From NCBI RefSeq assembly GCF_029168945.1, contig NC_083605.1:75782969-75846968 (forward strand): a stretch of 64,000 nucleotides of DNA, in the 5' to 3' direction. This stretch comes from Cannabis sativa. Taxonomy: Eukaryota; Streptophyta; Magnoliopsida; Rosales; Cannabaceae. The first letter of the stretch is position 1, and every line of letters begins with the position of its first letter. Below, one piece after another: positions 45,735 through 58,556 of the stretch. Both the position numbers and the translations under genes were made by a program. A model generated the notes under the pieces. It was not told the origin of the DNA, did not search any database, and worked only from the letters and a program-made list of their open reading frames with translations.

Positions 45735-46595
45735 AAGGATTATTTCACAAATATATAAAACAACAAAAAAATTACAAAAATACATTGTACGAAATTTTAA
45801 ATATTTTGACGATCTTATTATTTTATTTAGAGTAATTTGCGGCAAAACCCCCAACTATCAATTTACTTGCAAAAAATCATCCAACCTCATATTTTGGTGG
45901 GAAAACCCTCCAAACTATACTATTCCGCTTACATTTTAAGGTGGCGTCTGTCCAGCCTCGTTAAGTCCTAATTTTGCCCACGTGGCAATGACAAGTCACT
46001 AAAAAATTATCCTATGTGGCCATATTTTACAAAATAAAATAAAAACTTTAAGAGTAATTTGCGGCTTGCAAAAAATCATCCAAAAAACTTTAAGGTTGGA
46101 TGATTTTTTGCAAGTAAATTGATAGTTGGGGGAGTTTTGCCTCAAATTACTCTTAATTTTTTTTTTATTTAATTTTTATTTTGTAAAATATTACCACATA
46201 CATAGGATGATTTTTTAATGAGACTGGACAGACGACACACCTTAAAAATGTAAACGGAACAGTACTTTGGAGGGTTTTCCCACCAAAATATGAGGTTAGA
46301 TGGTTTTTTGCAAGTAAATTGATAGTTGAGGGGGTTTTGCCGCAAATTACTCTTTTATTTACAAAAAATACATCTTTTTATGTTGTATTCTTGTTAATTT
46401 GTTATTGATTTTTTGTTACTTGTGTGTTATTTTTTTGTTGTTGTTTTGATATTATTTGGATGTTATTTTCTTATTATTTTTATGTAATTATTTCTGTAAA
46501 AAAACCTCAAAATTGTTAAAAAAAATATTTAAACATAAAAATATAATTTTTTGACAAAAAATAATGTCTTATATAATTATCCCTATTAATTAATT
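45735..46595. repeat. Older repeat R, copy 1, split by a nested element
   Basis: 45735-45829 plus 46353-46595 aligns with the continuous copy at 46935-47275 (TTTCACAAATRYRYAAAA ... TTTTTATGTTG ... TTGTTATTTTGAT ... AATAGTGTCTTATRTAATTAT). The family looks like an AT-rich non-coding repeat. Confidence 0.7.
45830..46352. mobile_element. Long-TIR element, 523 bp, 9-bp TSD TTTTATTTA (MULE-like)
   Basis: The ends GAGTAATTTGCGGCAAAACC and its inverse are near-perfect inverted repeats continuing for about 90 bp. TTTTATTTA stands at both 45821-45829 and 46353-46361, and occurs once at the matching place in repeat R copy 2, an empty site. A 9-bp TSD with long TIRs suggests a Mutator-like MITE. An internal partial duplication of the end (about 46052-46095) shows rearrangement. 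Confidence 0.85.
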
Positions 46596-46934
46596 ATTTT
46601 TATAAATTTTGAATAGGCACCGACTTTTGCAAATAATAATAATAATAATACATTATATGGTCCAATCCAAATGCCGGCAAATTGCAATTACTATAATTTT
46701 GTCATTTTTTTTTTGGAGAGTTTTTCAACATCAATTAATATTAATATATATTAAATATATAAATCAAGCTTTACTTCTAAATATATATAAATAATTAATC
46801 AAGTATTTCTTTTTTATTTTTTTCATAGAATAAAGGATACTAATTCTTGCTGAATTTCTTCCACATAATATGGGATTAAGAAAAATTTAGAATAAACAAT
46901 TCCATGTATCTGATTTGTTTGCTGATTGAATATA

Positions 46935-47275
46935 AGGTTAATTTCACAAATGCACAAAAACAATAAAAAAATAACAAAATTACGGTTTCACGGAATTTTA
47001 AACATTTTTACGATTTTTTTTTATTTTATTTACATAAAATACGGTCTTTTTATGTTGAAATTTTGTTCATTTGTTGTTAATTTTTTGTTATATGTATGTT
47101 ATTTTTTGTTGTTATTTTGATGTTTTTTTCATGTTACTTTTATGTTGTTTCCTTGTTGATTTTATGTTGTTTTCGTGTTATTTTTTGGAAAACCGTGAAA
47201 ATGTAAAAAAATATTCTTTGAACGTAAAAATATAAATATTTTACAAAAAATAGTGTCTTATGTAATTATTCCTTG
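46935..47275. repeat. Older repeat R, copy 2 (empty site)
   Basis: The continuous counterpart of 45735-46595 without the 523-bp insertion. It holds TTTTATTTAC once near 47023, giving the pre-insertion state. Confidence 0.7.
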
Positions 47276-48699
47276 AATATATTCTTTTTTTTTTTTTTTG
47301 ACAATGCATGAGGATAAATTAGGAGGATTTTTCCTTACCAAAAAAAAAAGGAGGATTTTTAAAAATATTTTTTTTATGTTTTGTTTTTAATTTTACAATT
47401 TAAAATTTTTATTTACAAAAATATACTTGTACCATTTTAAAATTATAAAAATATACTTTGTTCAACAAAAAGTAAGAAAATAACTAAGAAAAACAATAAT
47501 AAATTAATCTTATGATAACTATAAATAAACTATAAAATAACTAGAAAAATAACTTCATAATAACTATAAATAATAAAACAACCGAAAAAATAATTTATTG
47601 CTTTTACTTAAGATGCATTTTTATAACTAAAAAAATTTAAAGCGTCAAAATAAAAAAAAAATCGTGTTAATGTATTTTTAATTTTTTTTTTGATTTATTA
47701 TATAAATTTTTCAATAAATTATATGAAATTATGAATTGTAAACTTTGATATTTAGGAACTATTACATTTATGTATTCATTTTGATTTTTGAGTTAAGTAA
47801 TTATTTGGTTATTTTATTTTATTTTATTTTTAAAAAAAATTATTCTAAGTACTCTAATTTATTCATTGCAAAAAAAAAGTACTCTAATTTATTAATCCAA
47901 TTAGAGGTTGTAATTTTGATTTTAAAAGTAAAAATACTTTTTCTTTTTGAAAGATTTGAGTAAGTAATGAAATAGAATATTTTTTTTTTTAAATCAGAAA
48001 TAAAATTGATTAATATTGGCCAATAACATTTACCACCTTTGAAAAAAATTATATTATTGGAAAAATAATATATATAAATTTTGTACATCCTTAATTATTT
48101 TATACTTGTCTTCATAATCTATAGAGAAAAGTACACGTATATATTAACAATTTTATATTCTAATAAATACAAAATTTTATGTAAGTCAAAATGAATTGAC
48201 TAGTGATCTTTTCATTTCACTATTTTTGTTTTTGAAAAAAAAAATAATTTTCATTATTTGTTTGGTAGAAAATCACTAGCAAAATTGCCACCAAACAAGA
48301 ATTAAAAAAAAACTTATAAAATAATAATTTCAATTAATTATTTAATTGACTATTTAATGTGCAAATTATTATTACATTTGACAAGCTATTAATTAAATTT
48401 GTATTAATTGTCTTTTATAACACTAATTTTGAAATCATGTCACTTAATATATTTATATTTATTTTAATGGGACAGTTTGTGATAAATGTAAAATTTTTAC
48501 ATTTTAATTTTTTCAACTATTATTATTTATTATTTATTATTCGATTTAATATATGAAATTAAAATATATGAAAGATTTTACAGTGCCTTAAATAATATGT
48601 ATTAATGCACCCTATATAAAAAAAATGCTATTTATATCTATATTTATATTAATAAAAATACATGAATTTTAATTTATACATTAAAATTCTTTTTTAATA
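47276..48699. other. Extremely AT-rich spacer, nothing recognised
   Basis: Poly-T and poly-A runs and short direct repeats (e.g. AGTACTCTAATTTATT twice at 47848-47896). Frames here are short and of low complexity. No gene was seen. Confidence 0.5.
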
Positions 48700-49190
48700 A
48701 AAGATAAATTTTTAATTAACAAACACAATCTTAAGAGTGAACTCTAACTCTTGGATAACTTGACCTGGGAAAAGAAAAAACCCCTAACAATAACATTGAT
48801 AACTTTGAACAAAAGTAAATTCGATAAATGAGCAATAAAGCTCTATAATCTTGAACCAAAAGACCAAATTGAGAAAGCATAGAAACATCACTATAAAAAG
48901 TTTGGACTCACACAAGACTATCGATTTTTATAAACAATATTTGACCACTTATTTCTATCAACCCAACTTAAGACTTCCATGACACCAAAAATTTCAATAA
49001 TGACAGGATCAACTCGACCAACCTTACCACAAGAAAACATTCTCATTACTGCTCCGAGCCACACAACTCACCCCAAAATGACAATTTGCAGCAAAGAGAG
49101 TCCTATCCACATTGATTTTCACCTAATTTATTGCTTGTTTTTTTTCCAACACTCATCTCTAATTGTTAAAGTCGCAACAAATAAGGCTTC
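48700..49190 (-). pseudogene. LINE RNase H-like (RVT_3) remnant, minus strand
   Basis: The reverse strand from about 49120 reads VKINVDRTLFAANCHFGVSC, the 'KlNVD.a.f.....G.g.' opening of the plant LINE RNase H-like domain, then VMEVLSWVDRNKWSNIVYKN in a shifted frame. Stops and a frameshift show it is dead. Confidence 0.5.
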
Positions 49191-50046
49191 ATGCCTTTTT
49201 GATTGAACAAATTTTCATTGTTCAAGTAAAATTTGAGCAGATAACACTATTATTCTGGTACATTATAAATTATTTAATTTACATGCAAATAAATTTATAA
49301 TCATTTCAAAAAAAATATAAATATTTAGCAACAACAATAAAAGAATAAAATTGCATGACCATGATGTAATTTTGAATTAAAATGTGAGTTTTATTATCAG
49401 TAGTACTCTCACTAAATTGGCGACATGAACCAAAAAAAAACTACGAGCAATAAAATGTGAAACCTTATTTTTTAATATCTAACAAGGTTAAAGTCTAAAA
49501 TGTGAAACTTCGATCTTTTAATATCTAACATTGTTAAAGTCTCTTTTAATAATATACTCATTTTCGATAAATTAGTTTAGACGGATAATTTCTTTTTTAA
49601 AAAAATAAAATTAACCTAATATGAGAAATCTACCAAAAAAAATCACAAAATCATAATTTTTTTTAAAGGGCCACAAATTTATAATTAGAAATTGTAAAAA
49701 TAATTAAACCCAATTAATGAATTTTTGTCATAAAAATTAATAAATAACCTTTAAAAAAATGTAAACTTGAAAAACAAAAGAAAGGGAGAAACGTTACATT
49801 TGTTCTCTCTGGTCACAGATTCATCATAAACATTATCAACCTGAAACCAAAAACTCAAAAAGGTGTAATTTTTATCTCTCTCTCTTTGCCCTTTCGAAAC
49901 CCCAAATTCCACCATTGAAGACTACAGTGTATGTGTATGTAGCTTCTTCTTTATGACGCGTTTGTGACCAAAAAGGTCGTCCTTTCATACCCTTTTCTTT
50001 GTTGGGTTCCTTGCTTCTCTCTTTCAGATCGACGACGACGACAACA
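49191..50046. other. Spacer, promoter and 5' UTR of the MFS gene
   Basis: AT-rich up to about 49800, then a CT-rich leader (TCTCTCTCTCTTTGCC near 49875), TTTATGACGCGTTTGTGACC and a (GAC)n tract just before the ATG. No TATA box stands out. Confidence 0.45.
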
Positions 50047-52736
50047 ATGGAGATTTTCTACTTCTTACTCTTTGGGGTTTTGGCACTGGTGGTGGTGACC
50101 TTAGAGCTCACAAAAACAAGCAAAGATCGACTCAGTACATCCCCTGCTTTCAATGCCTTCAAGAATAATTACATCCTCGTTTACTCTATTATGATGGGTA
50201 AGCTTTGATCTAACATTTTGTTGTCTTAGCTCATCTGGGTTTTAATTATTTTGTTGTACTTTTACTTTGATTTTGGTTTTTTGATGCTTTTCTTGATCTG
50301 GGTTGTTCTGCATTTCATGGGTTTTGTTATTTTCTTGATCCATTTGTAGTTTTGTATACATCGTTGTATTTTGTTTAAACCAGCTAAAGCTTGTGTTTTT
50401 ATTCCAATGGGGTTGCTTAAGTTTTTAGCTTTTGGGTTGATTTGAGTGGTTGGAATGTTTTCATTTTCAGATGTTATGAAGATTCGGTTGTTTTAATCAA
50501 ATGTAATTTTATTTGTTTTGGTAATTAATGCATTGAAGAATTGTAGGTGTGTTTCACTGTACTGTGGTATTGATTGATGTTTTTGGTTGAAATGTAGTAA
50601 AATTTAGTGCATTATTTATTATCAACAACAGCTTCATTAGTGTCTAAGATTTGCTAGGTAACACAAACAAGAGTTGACAAAGTTTTTGATTGAATGATTG
50701 CGGCTATAGCCGGGGATTGGTTGCAGGGTCCATATGTTTACTATCTTTATAGCCAATATGGATTTGGAAAGGGAGAGATTGGTCAGCTTTTTATAGCTGG
50801 GTTCGGATCGTCTATGATTTTCGGGACAATTGTTGGATCTCTTGCTGACAAACAGTAAGTTCTTTTGCTTGGTTCCTGTAGTTTTGTTTCCTTTTGATCA
50901 ACTTACCAATTATTGTTAATTCAGGGGCCGGAAGAGGGCGTGTATTACTTACTGCATTAGTTATATTTTAAGTTGTGTCACCAAACATTCTTCGGACTAC
51001 AAAGTTTTAATGCTGGGACGGGTTTTGGGAGGCATTTCAACTTCTTTACTCTGCTCGGCTTTTGAATCTTGGCTTGTTGCTGAACACAACAAGGTAGGTT
51101 CCTTACTGATATAAACAAACTAATGTAAATTGCAAATGTTGGAGATCTTGATCACTTAGTATCTTGTACTTTTTTAATCTCTTTGAGTTGATTTGCTTTT
51201 TCGCTGTTTGGGCTGTCTTCTTAACTAATTGAGTAGTTTTTTCTTTCGAAGTTCTTTTGAGTGATGCATGATGTAAATCTTTAGATGATGATATTTACTG
51301 CAGAGAGGCTTTGATCAGAAATGGCTTTCAATAACATTTTCAAAAGCAATATTTGTTGGTAACGGTCTGGTTGCCATTGTATCTGGGCTGTTCGGGAATC
51401 TTCTAGTACATACACTTGAATTTGGTCCTGTAGCACCATTTGATGCTGCTGGATGTTTTCTTGCAATTGGGATGGGCATTATAATGTATTCATGGACTGA
51501 AAATTATGGAGATCCATCAGAAAATAAGAGCCTTTTTGCCCAATTTAAGGGTGCTGCTGTGGTTATCGCTTCTGGTAGTTCCCTAGTGATTTTATTTTTT
51601 TTTCTTATTGTGGTGTTTGCTTTCTCATGGTTGAAATGTGTAACTATCGTCTTTCCATGTGGTGGCAGATGAGAAAATTGCGTTGCTTGGTGCTATTCAG
51701 TCCCTATTTGAGGGTTCTATGTATATAGTTGTGTTTCTTTGGACCCCTGCTTTGAGTCCAAACGATGAGGAAATTCCGCATGGATTCATTTTTGCAACAT
51801 TCATGCTGGCCTCAATGCTTGGTAGCTCTATTGCATCTCGATTGATGGCTCGTTCATCTTTCAAAGTTGAAAGCTACATGGAGATTGTGTTTGTAATCTC
51901 TGCAGCATCCCTCCTACTTCCGATCGTAACAAATGTATGTCACGTGTTATCATTATTCGACCTTCATCATTTTACATTAATTTTCCTTCTGTTAGATTTG
52001 GTTATCGGGGAACAATATTATCAAGTTTTTTGAATATTGTCTACAATTTTTTTCAGTATGTGGTTGTGCTTTCCAGTTTCAAAGGTGGAAGTCTCCCACT
52101 TTCGGGTTGTATTCAACTCATCGGCTTTTGCACATTCGAGGCCTGTGTTGGAGTGTTTTGGCCTTCTGTCATGAAAATGAGGTCCCAATACATTCCCGAA
52201 GAGGCTAGAAGCACGATTATGAACTTCTTCCGCATTCCTCTCAACATCTTTGTGTGCATTGTTCTGTACAATGTGAGCGCTTAGTTTTTTCCTTGTGTGG
52301 GCATATATCGATTATACCATTTACGAGTTTATGGGATTAGATATTTCATTGTATCTTCATTTCGTTCATTCTCTAACTGTCGATCTTTTCCATTTCCCTT
52401 GTAAAGGTTGATGCTGTTCCCATCACTATAATGCTCGGCATGTGCTCCATTTTCCTTGCTATAGCAGCTGTGCTGCAAAGGCGGCTCATGATGATCGGAG
52501 AGAGTCACAGATCAAGTAAGTAATGAAGTAATTATCAGATATAATAGGATTAAAGACAAACCATTTTTCTTTAACTTATGGTTGATGACATCTTTACAAA
52601 GACAACAATAATCAAATTGATCCTATGCTATGCATATTATGTTGTCTTTGATTATGCTTACATATATTGCATCACAGAAACCGAAGAATGGACAGCAATA
52701 GACAAGAACAAAGAAGAAGAGCCATTAAATGCCTAA
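50047..52736 (+). CDS. Major facilitator, MFSD5/MOT2-like molybdate-anion transporter family, 8 exons
   Basis: Exons are 50047-50197, 50710-50854, 50925-51093, 51304-51574, 51669-51934, 52057-52272, 52407-52515 and 52678-52736, all GT-AG, giving 461 residues with about 12 hydrophobic helices. MEIFYFLLFGVLALVVVTLE opens the protein. AGDWLQGPYVYYLYSQYGF and the loop 2-3 signature GSLADKQGRKRACI follow, then LGRVLGGISTSLLCSAFESW; this order matches the MFS_5 (DUF791) family. The C-terminus is short, charged and cytosolic (TEEWTAIDKNKEEEPLNA). The algal homologue MOT2 imports molybdate, and the animal one is MFSD5; transport of molybdate by this protein is inference. I chose ATG 50047 because the earlier in-frame codon is not an ATG. 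The gene looks intact. Confidence 0.9.
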
Positions 52737-53558
52737 ACACTCCCCAAGAAAGAAAGACCTGTAATTTTTTAAGCCTAAACTCAGCCACTCAGCCCAAGTC
52801 TCACTATCAATTGCCCTGGCTATCTATTCTTTTTTCGGCTATTTAACCATTGTGGATTGGTACAAGCTTCATAGGAATAGAGAGAATTTTGTGGGGAGTC
52901 GATCGTTGGCCAATAACATTAACAAATTATATCAATAGTTACAACATTTAGATAGTATCAGCTGGTGTCGGGTAAAACTTCTCGCTTATGTTGTTGAGTC
53001 TTGACTGACATTAGCGTATTTGTTTAAGCGAAAGCCGTTATACAAATGGTGTTCTTTTGGTCTTTGTGTCATTGTTTAATTCTTATTCTTTTCTTTCCCA
53101 ACAATACAGATATTTTGACCCTTTCTATACACAAAATCTTCTTTACTCTATAAGCTGAGCCAACCCCGTCACCCTGTCTCGAAATCTTTTTATCATCGTC
53201 GTCATGAGTTTGAAGAAACTGAGCAACAAAAGTTGCAGCAGCTCAGCTCATGATATGCTGAAATTTGCAATTAGTTATTCTGGTTTTTTTAGGGAATTTG
53301 GCATTTTTAAGTGATAATTAAGACTATTTTTTTACATGAGCAAAGTTATGAAAGTCTGGATTATCTGTGTAGTTAAATTATAGCAAAATTTGATAGCCCT
53401 GATGAGGCCATTTCAATTGATTAATGTCAATTTTGACTGACTTTTTCATGTCTTTAAAGTTATGTTTTTTTTTAATGAATTCATTATAAATATCATTAAT
53501 AAAATATGTTATATTATAATAGTAATTTTTCCCTTTTAGATGGTAATTAAAGATAATT
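52737..53558. other. 3' region of the MFS gene and spacer
   Basis: The first few hundred bases are probably 3' UTR. No coding or RNA gene was seen after it. Confidence 0.5.
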
Positions 53559-53923
53559 GGGTAAATACTATTTTAGATCCTGTGTTTTGCAAAAGTTATC
53601 AATTGGACCCTTTGTTTTGTTAAATGACAAAATAGACCATGTATTTTCTAAAATGGTACAAATAAGAACTTGAATTGATTTTTTTATCAAAATAAAATTT
53701 AATTATAATCCGATCTAAAAGTGTTATGACAAAATTGTTTACATTTTCTGTATCTGTTTGTATTAGGAATTATTTTCAAGTTGATTATATTAAAAAAAAA
53801 ATTGTCGTTCATGGTCTTTTTTTTATTATTTTGGAAAATATAGGGTTCATTTTGTCATTTAACAAAACACGGGGTCTAATCGGTAACTTTTGCAAAACAC
53901 ATGGTCTAAAATGGTATTTACTT
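53559..53923. mobile_element. Long-TIR MITE, 365 bp, 9-bp TSD AAGATAATT
   Basis: The left end GGGTAAATACTATTTTAGAT and the inverted right end AAGTAAATACCATTTTAGAC begin inverted repeats of about 95 bp (both arms include TTTGTTTTGTTAAATGACA-like sequence). AAGATAATT is at 53550-53558 and 53924-53932. Related arms lie beside the U4 gene (26181, 26583) and at about 60085-60200. Confidence 0.85.
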
Positions 53924-54039
53924 AAGATAATTGTTTGAGGATTACCAAACAATGAGGATGAGTTTAGTTGTGGGACTAATGATAACAAAAGAATGAAATA
54001 AGTAAAACAATAGTTTACAATTGCTCATTAAGTGGTATT

Positions 54040-54335
54040 TTTTATCAATAATATAAATTAAATTAGAAGTGATATCTCATAAATAGTTAATGGTATTCCC
54101 TAATAGTTATCAAATTATATTATGTGACCAGATACTTTAAAAGCAATGAGACATCTAACTGATGTTTTATGATTGGTTGGTGATACTTTTTAAAATTTAT
54201 TTTATTAAGTAATATAAGACTTAATTTTTAATTATATCAATAACGGTATGAGATAATTAGGTACTAGTAGTTTCTTTTAGCATTTATAGTAGTGCTAAGC
54301 ACTACTAGTATTCTTTTAGCATTTTTCATTGAATT
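54040..54335. repeat. AATGCTAAAAG-type MITE copy (inverted end)
   Basis: It ends AGTGCTAAGCACTACTAGTA then TTCTTTTAGCATTTTTCA, the inverse of the AATGCTAAAAG...GTGCTTAACA start found at 31726 and 37206. The left boundary is uncertain. Confidence 0.4.
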
Positions 54336-54844
54336 ATATGAGTATTTTTATTATCCTTATTTTAAATGAAGTATTTAAGGCAATATTATTTGTTGACAAT
54401 AACACAAGTGGTTTCTGAATAATAACAATAAAGGGCAATCTTGGAAAAGCATATGAAAAGAGTGGTTTGATTAGGGCATTGAAATCTCACTTATTGATGA
54501 GATGTGGCTATTTTCAAAAGTTAATGGAAATGAATGAATATACAAAAAGACTAGCCATGTGAGGATGATAGCTATTAGTATTACTACTCTTATGTTCTGT
54601 CATGTGATGTTGTCTTCTTCACATGAATTCTCAATAATACCATTGAAATTTTATTATATAATATAATATTTATAATTTTGAGAACCTACCCTTCTTTTAC
54701 CATTTTATTCCAAATATCCAACCTTGCATACAATCACACACGCCCTTTCTATGCCTATCAAAAGTGGCCTTAATAATCATATGATTGATGTCTTTTCCAA
54801 ATTTACCCTTTAAGATAAGGGCCTCTCAAATATTAAAAGAAATG

Positions 54845-55190
54845 CTAATTATAATTTTTGTTTTTAAATTTTGATATGTACTCTTTCAATTTTTTATGTT
54901 GTTCAAATTTTTTTTTTAAACTATTAAAATTATTAAATTGAGAGATTTCTATCTAATTTTGTTCAAGTTTACTAAAGTAACGATTATCTATGTACTAAAT
55001 TTTGTCCTCAAAATTTTAATATTTATTGAATTGTATTCTCTAAACTTTGACATTTATTAATTTGTTCTCCCTGAACTTTCATCTACGTCAAGCTTCTATG
55101 AGTAAAATTAGACAAAAAAATTTAAATCTAACAATGGGAATTTTGTTTTTTTATGCATACATTAGGGGAAATTTTTTTCCCTAAACCTAA
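54845..55190. repeat. Diverged copy of the 473-830 element
   Basis: It follows the same phrase order (GCTAATTA..TTTTTG, 'ttttgatatgtact', 'cgattatctatgtactaaat', 'gaactttcatctacgt') as the element near the left edge. The right terminus is decayed. Confidence 0.5.
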
Positions 55191-55240
55191 AATAGTAAGA
55201 TAGGTCAACAATTGCTATATTCCCAAATCACCCCCTCATT

Positions 55241-55805
<565 letters not shown>

Positions 55806-56362
55806 TGGGAGGTATTTTAGTGATATCATAAAAGTTGTCATATTCTACAAATATTAGTTATTATGAGTTTAGAAAAAAAAATATTTAAGCACATGTAAGC
55901 ATAAAAAATTAAATTTCCCATTTAATAATATTGGAAAATTTTTAACAATTCAAAAAAATTTAAAATACATAATTTAGTACAAAGTAAAATTCAAGACAAA
56001 AATCTTTATTAGCTTAATAATCTTATATAAGAGATCACTATTTTTTTTAATTAAAATGAAAAATAAATCTTTGGATTGATTTATAAATTGTGTTTGACTT
56101 TGACATTTTAACTTATTAAAAGATCTCTAAAACTCAGCAAAGATAAAATCCAGCATAACTTGTCCCCTTAAAAGAAGGGTATTTAAGTAAAATTACCCTT
56201 TATGCCATCTGTCTATAGAAACAAAAGGCCATTAATTTAAGATTGCTAGTAGTGACTCTTTTAGTACTCCTCATACTTCTTTGAATCACTTCAAAATTTC
56301 ATATTTCAGAGGAAAAAAGGGAAAAGAAAAAGGAAACCTTAAGGAAGCTTTGAGGAACAATA

Positions 56363-57338
56363 ATGGCCATTTTTAGGACTTGTACTACTACTACTACTTG
56401 TCCTACATATCAACTCTTATTGGCTTCTCTTTTGCTCACATTATTATTTCAAGCTAATAAAGTCTTGTGTTCTAAGTACAAAGTTGGAGATTTAGATTCT
56501 TGGGGAATACCCACTTCAGCAAATCCACAAGTCTATGTCAAATGGTCAAAATACCACACTTTCAAGAATGGAGATTCTCTATGTAAGTTTTCTCTTTTTT
56601 CAACATTTTAACAAAAACCCATCTGAAAAATCACACTATTTTTCCCCATTATGATATTTGATCACTAAAAAATTTCATTTTTTTCCGTATAAATTTCTCT
56701 TATGCAACATTTTAACAAAAACCCATCTGGGAAATCACACTATTTTTCCCCATTATGATATTTGATCACAAAGACTTCATTTTTTTCATATAACTTTCTC
56801 TTTTTCAACATTTTAACAAAAACCCATCTGAGAAATCACACATTTTTTTCTATACAAGTTTCTCTTTTTCAACATTATAAAAAAACCCCATGTGTAAAAT
56901 CACACTATTTCCCCCCATTATGATAGTTAATGACATAAAGATTTGATTTTTATTTCAGTGTTTTTGTACCCACCAAGTCAAGATTCAGTGATTCAAGTCA
57001 GCAAACAATCCTACAACAGCTGCAACCTTAAAGATCCAATTTTGTACATGGACAATGGAAATTCTTTGTTTAACATAACTTCAGAAGGAGAATACTTCTT
57101 TACAAGTGGAAAGCCTGGTCATTGTGAAAAGAAGCAAAAGCTTTACATTTTGGTTGGGAATGGCACTGCCACAGCATTCTCTCCCTCTTATGGTCCCTCT
57201 GCATCAGACTCTGCTGCACCTTCATATCAAACAGCCTTTGGCACCATCCCAGCTCCACCTTCTTCATCATCTTCATTGAGTTTTTCACTTTCCATGGCTG
57301 TTTGTATTGGATTTTTGGTACTTTGCAATATTTGGTAA
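56363..57338 (+). CDS. Early nodulin-like protein (phytocyanin), GPI-anchored, 2 exons
   Basis: Exon 1 is 56363-56582 and exon 2 is 56959-57338, giving 199 residues. An N-terminal signal peptide (LLLASLLLTLLFQANKVLC) precedes a plastocyanin-like domain (YKVGDLDSWGIP ... VKWSKYHTFKNGDSLLFLYP ... SYNSCNLKDP ... GEYFFTSGKPGHCEKKQKLYI) with the two disulfide cysteines (in NSC and GHC). The usual copper ligands are not all present, as in other ENODLs, so it probably does not bind copper. A Ser/Pro-rich linker (likely arabinogalactan-type glycosylation) and a hydrophobic C-terminus (FSLSMAVCIGFLVLCNIW) predict GPI anchoring at the plasma membrane. The single intron falls at the usual phytocyanin place. 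Confidence 0.92.
56586..56945. repeat. Intronic tandem repeat, about 105-bp unit, 3-4 copies
   Basis: The phrase 'caacattttaacaaaaaccc' with 'aaatcacactatttttcccc' and 'attatgatatttgatcac' recurs at about 56601, 56708, 56811 and (diverged) 56870. The repeats fill nearly the whole intron of the phytocyanin gene, starting a few bases after its splice donor. Confidence 0.85.
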
Positions 57339-57377
57339 AACCATATGAAAACTACACCCCTTATATTTCTGTTTTGG

Positions 57378-58215
57378 GTAATTTTGATATTGATATTGGT
57401 TTATGTGAAATTATTGGTTTTGTAATTCTTTATTGGGGATAAAAAGGAAAGATTTTGTATTTGTATTGACAAAGATTGAAGCTTGAATTGAGTTTTACAA
57501 AGTTGTTGTATAAAGTTTTGGAAATTTATGTATTAAACCCTTATACTTAAAGGGTTGTTATGTAGATTTTCTATAATTTTTTTAGGCTAATTATTTTTTT
57601 TTATCTATCGCATATATAAGTTGTAACATATTTAAGATTACTTGTAAATTTTTAAAAAAATTTAAATAATTTATAGTGCTGAAAAATAATTACTTTTAAT
57701 ATTATAAATTAATTTATTAAAATCTATATGTAATCTTAAATAATTATAGCGTACACAATTATTAAAATAAATTTAATTAAAAAATTCTCTTACATGCTGA
57801 AATAAATAAAACTTTTACTGAAATTTTGTTAAGAGTGCATTGTAAACTCATTCGTAAATTTTTACTTCCTTATCTAAAAAGACAAACACACATTTTAATG
57901 AAAGAAGTAAAATTTGACAAAACAAGAGAAAGTAAACAACACCCTTTTCTTTTGTTTTTGTAAATTTGTACCCTCATCATTTTGATATTGATATTTGTTT
58001 AAATGAAATTTTTATTGGGGAAAATGAAAGATTTTGTATGTCGATGCTATAAACTATTGAGAAAGAATGAAGCTTGAATGAAATGTTTTTGAGTTTAACA
58101 AAGTTGTATAAAGTTTACTTCTTTATCTCATTTTTGGTAATTTCTAAAAAGATAAACACACATTTTAATGTAAATGAACTAAAATTTGACAAATCAAGAG
58201 AAAGCAGAAATAATA
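57378..58215. repeat. Duplicated 3' flank of the phytocyanin gene
   Basis: 57378-57520 (ATTTTGATATTGATATTGGT ... TTGTATAAAGTTTT) is repeated at 57978-58117. The next block (AACACACATTTTAATGAAAG) at about 57885-57940 is repeated at 58155-58215. This is a local tandem duplication of about 300-600 bp with a MITE between the copies. Confidence 0.65.
57595..57860. repeat. Palindromic MITE family, copy 5
   Basis: The arms AACATATTTAAGATTACTTGT ... TTTATAGTGCTGAAAAATAA and the inverted ATATGTAATCTTAAATAATTA are present; the outer end is AAGAGTGCATTGTAAACTCA. Decayed centre. Confidence 0.5.
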
Positions 58216-58546
58216 GACATAGACACAAAGACCGGCAATTAAGGTGATAAAAGTGAGGGGCTTTGTTATTGAATTTGCCAGCTGGGTTTTGCATGTTGCT
58301 TCGACAGTGTCCCATGTTAGTGGGTCAGACATTATATATTTATTTATCAAAATGACAGATCTTCCAAGTTGAAATGTTTTGTGGCTAACTATGAGCTCAA
58401 AGAGAATAAAAGACAAAACAAGGCCATACTTGAGCATGTATGTTTTAGTTTCTCAATGTACACACTTGAAAAGAAAACAAAGAAAAGTGAAGGAAATTAT
58501 AACTTTCCCAATAGCATAATAATATGAGTATGAGTGAGTAAATACC
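58216..58546. other. Spacer, no gene assigned
   Basis: A minus-strand frame at 58165-58437 begins MLKYGLVLSFILFELIV but has no recognised domain, intron signals or family resemblance, so I do not call it a gene. Confidence 0.4.
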
Positions 58547-58556
58547 ATTGGAAATT

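Noticed and set aside
58165..58437. 90-codon minus-strand frame starting MLKYGLVLSFILFELIV
   Set aside because: No recognised domain, no supporting splice structure, and it overlaps duplicated 3' flank of the phytocyanin gene.
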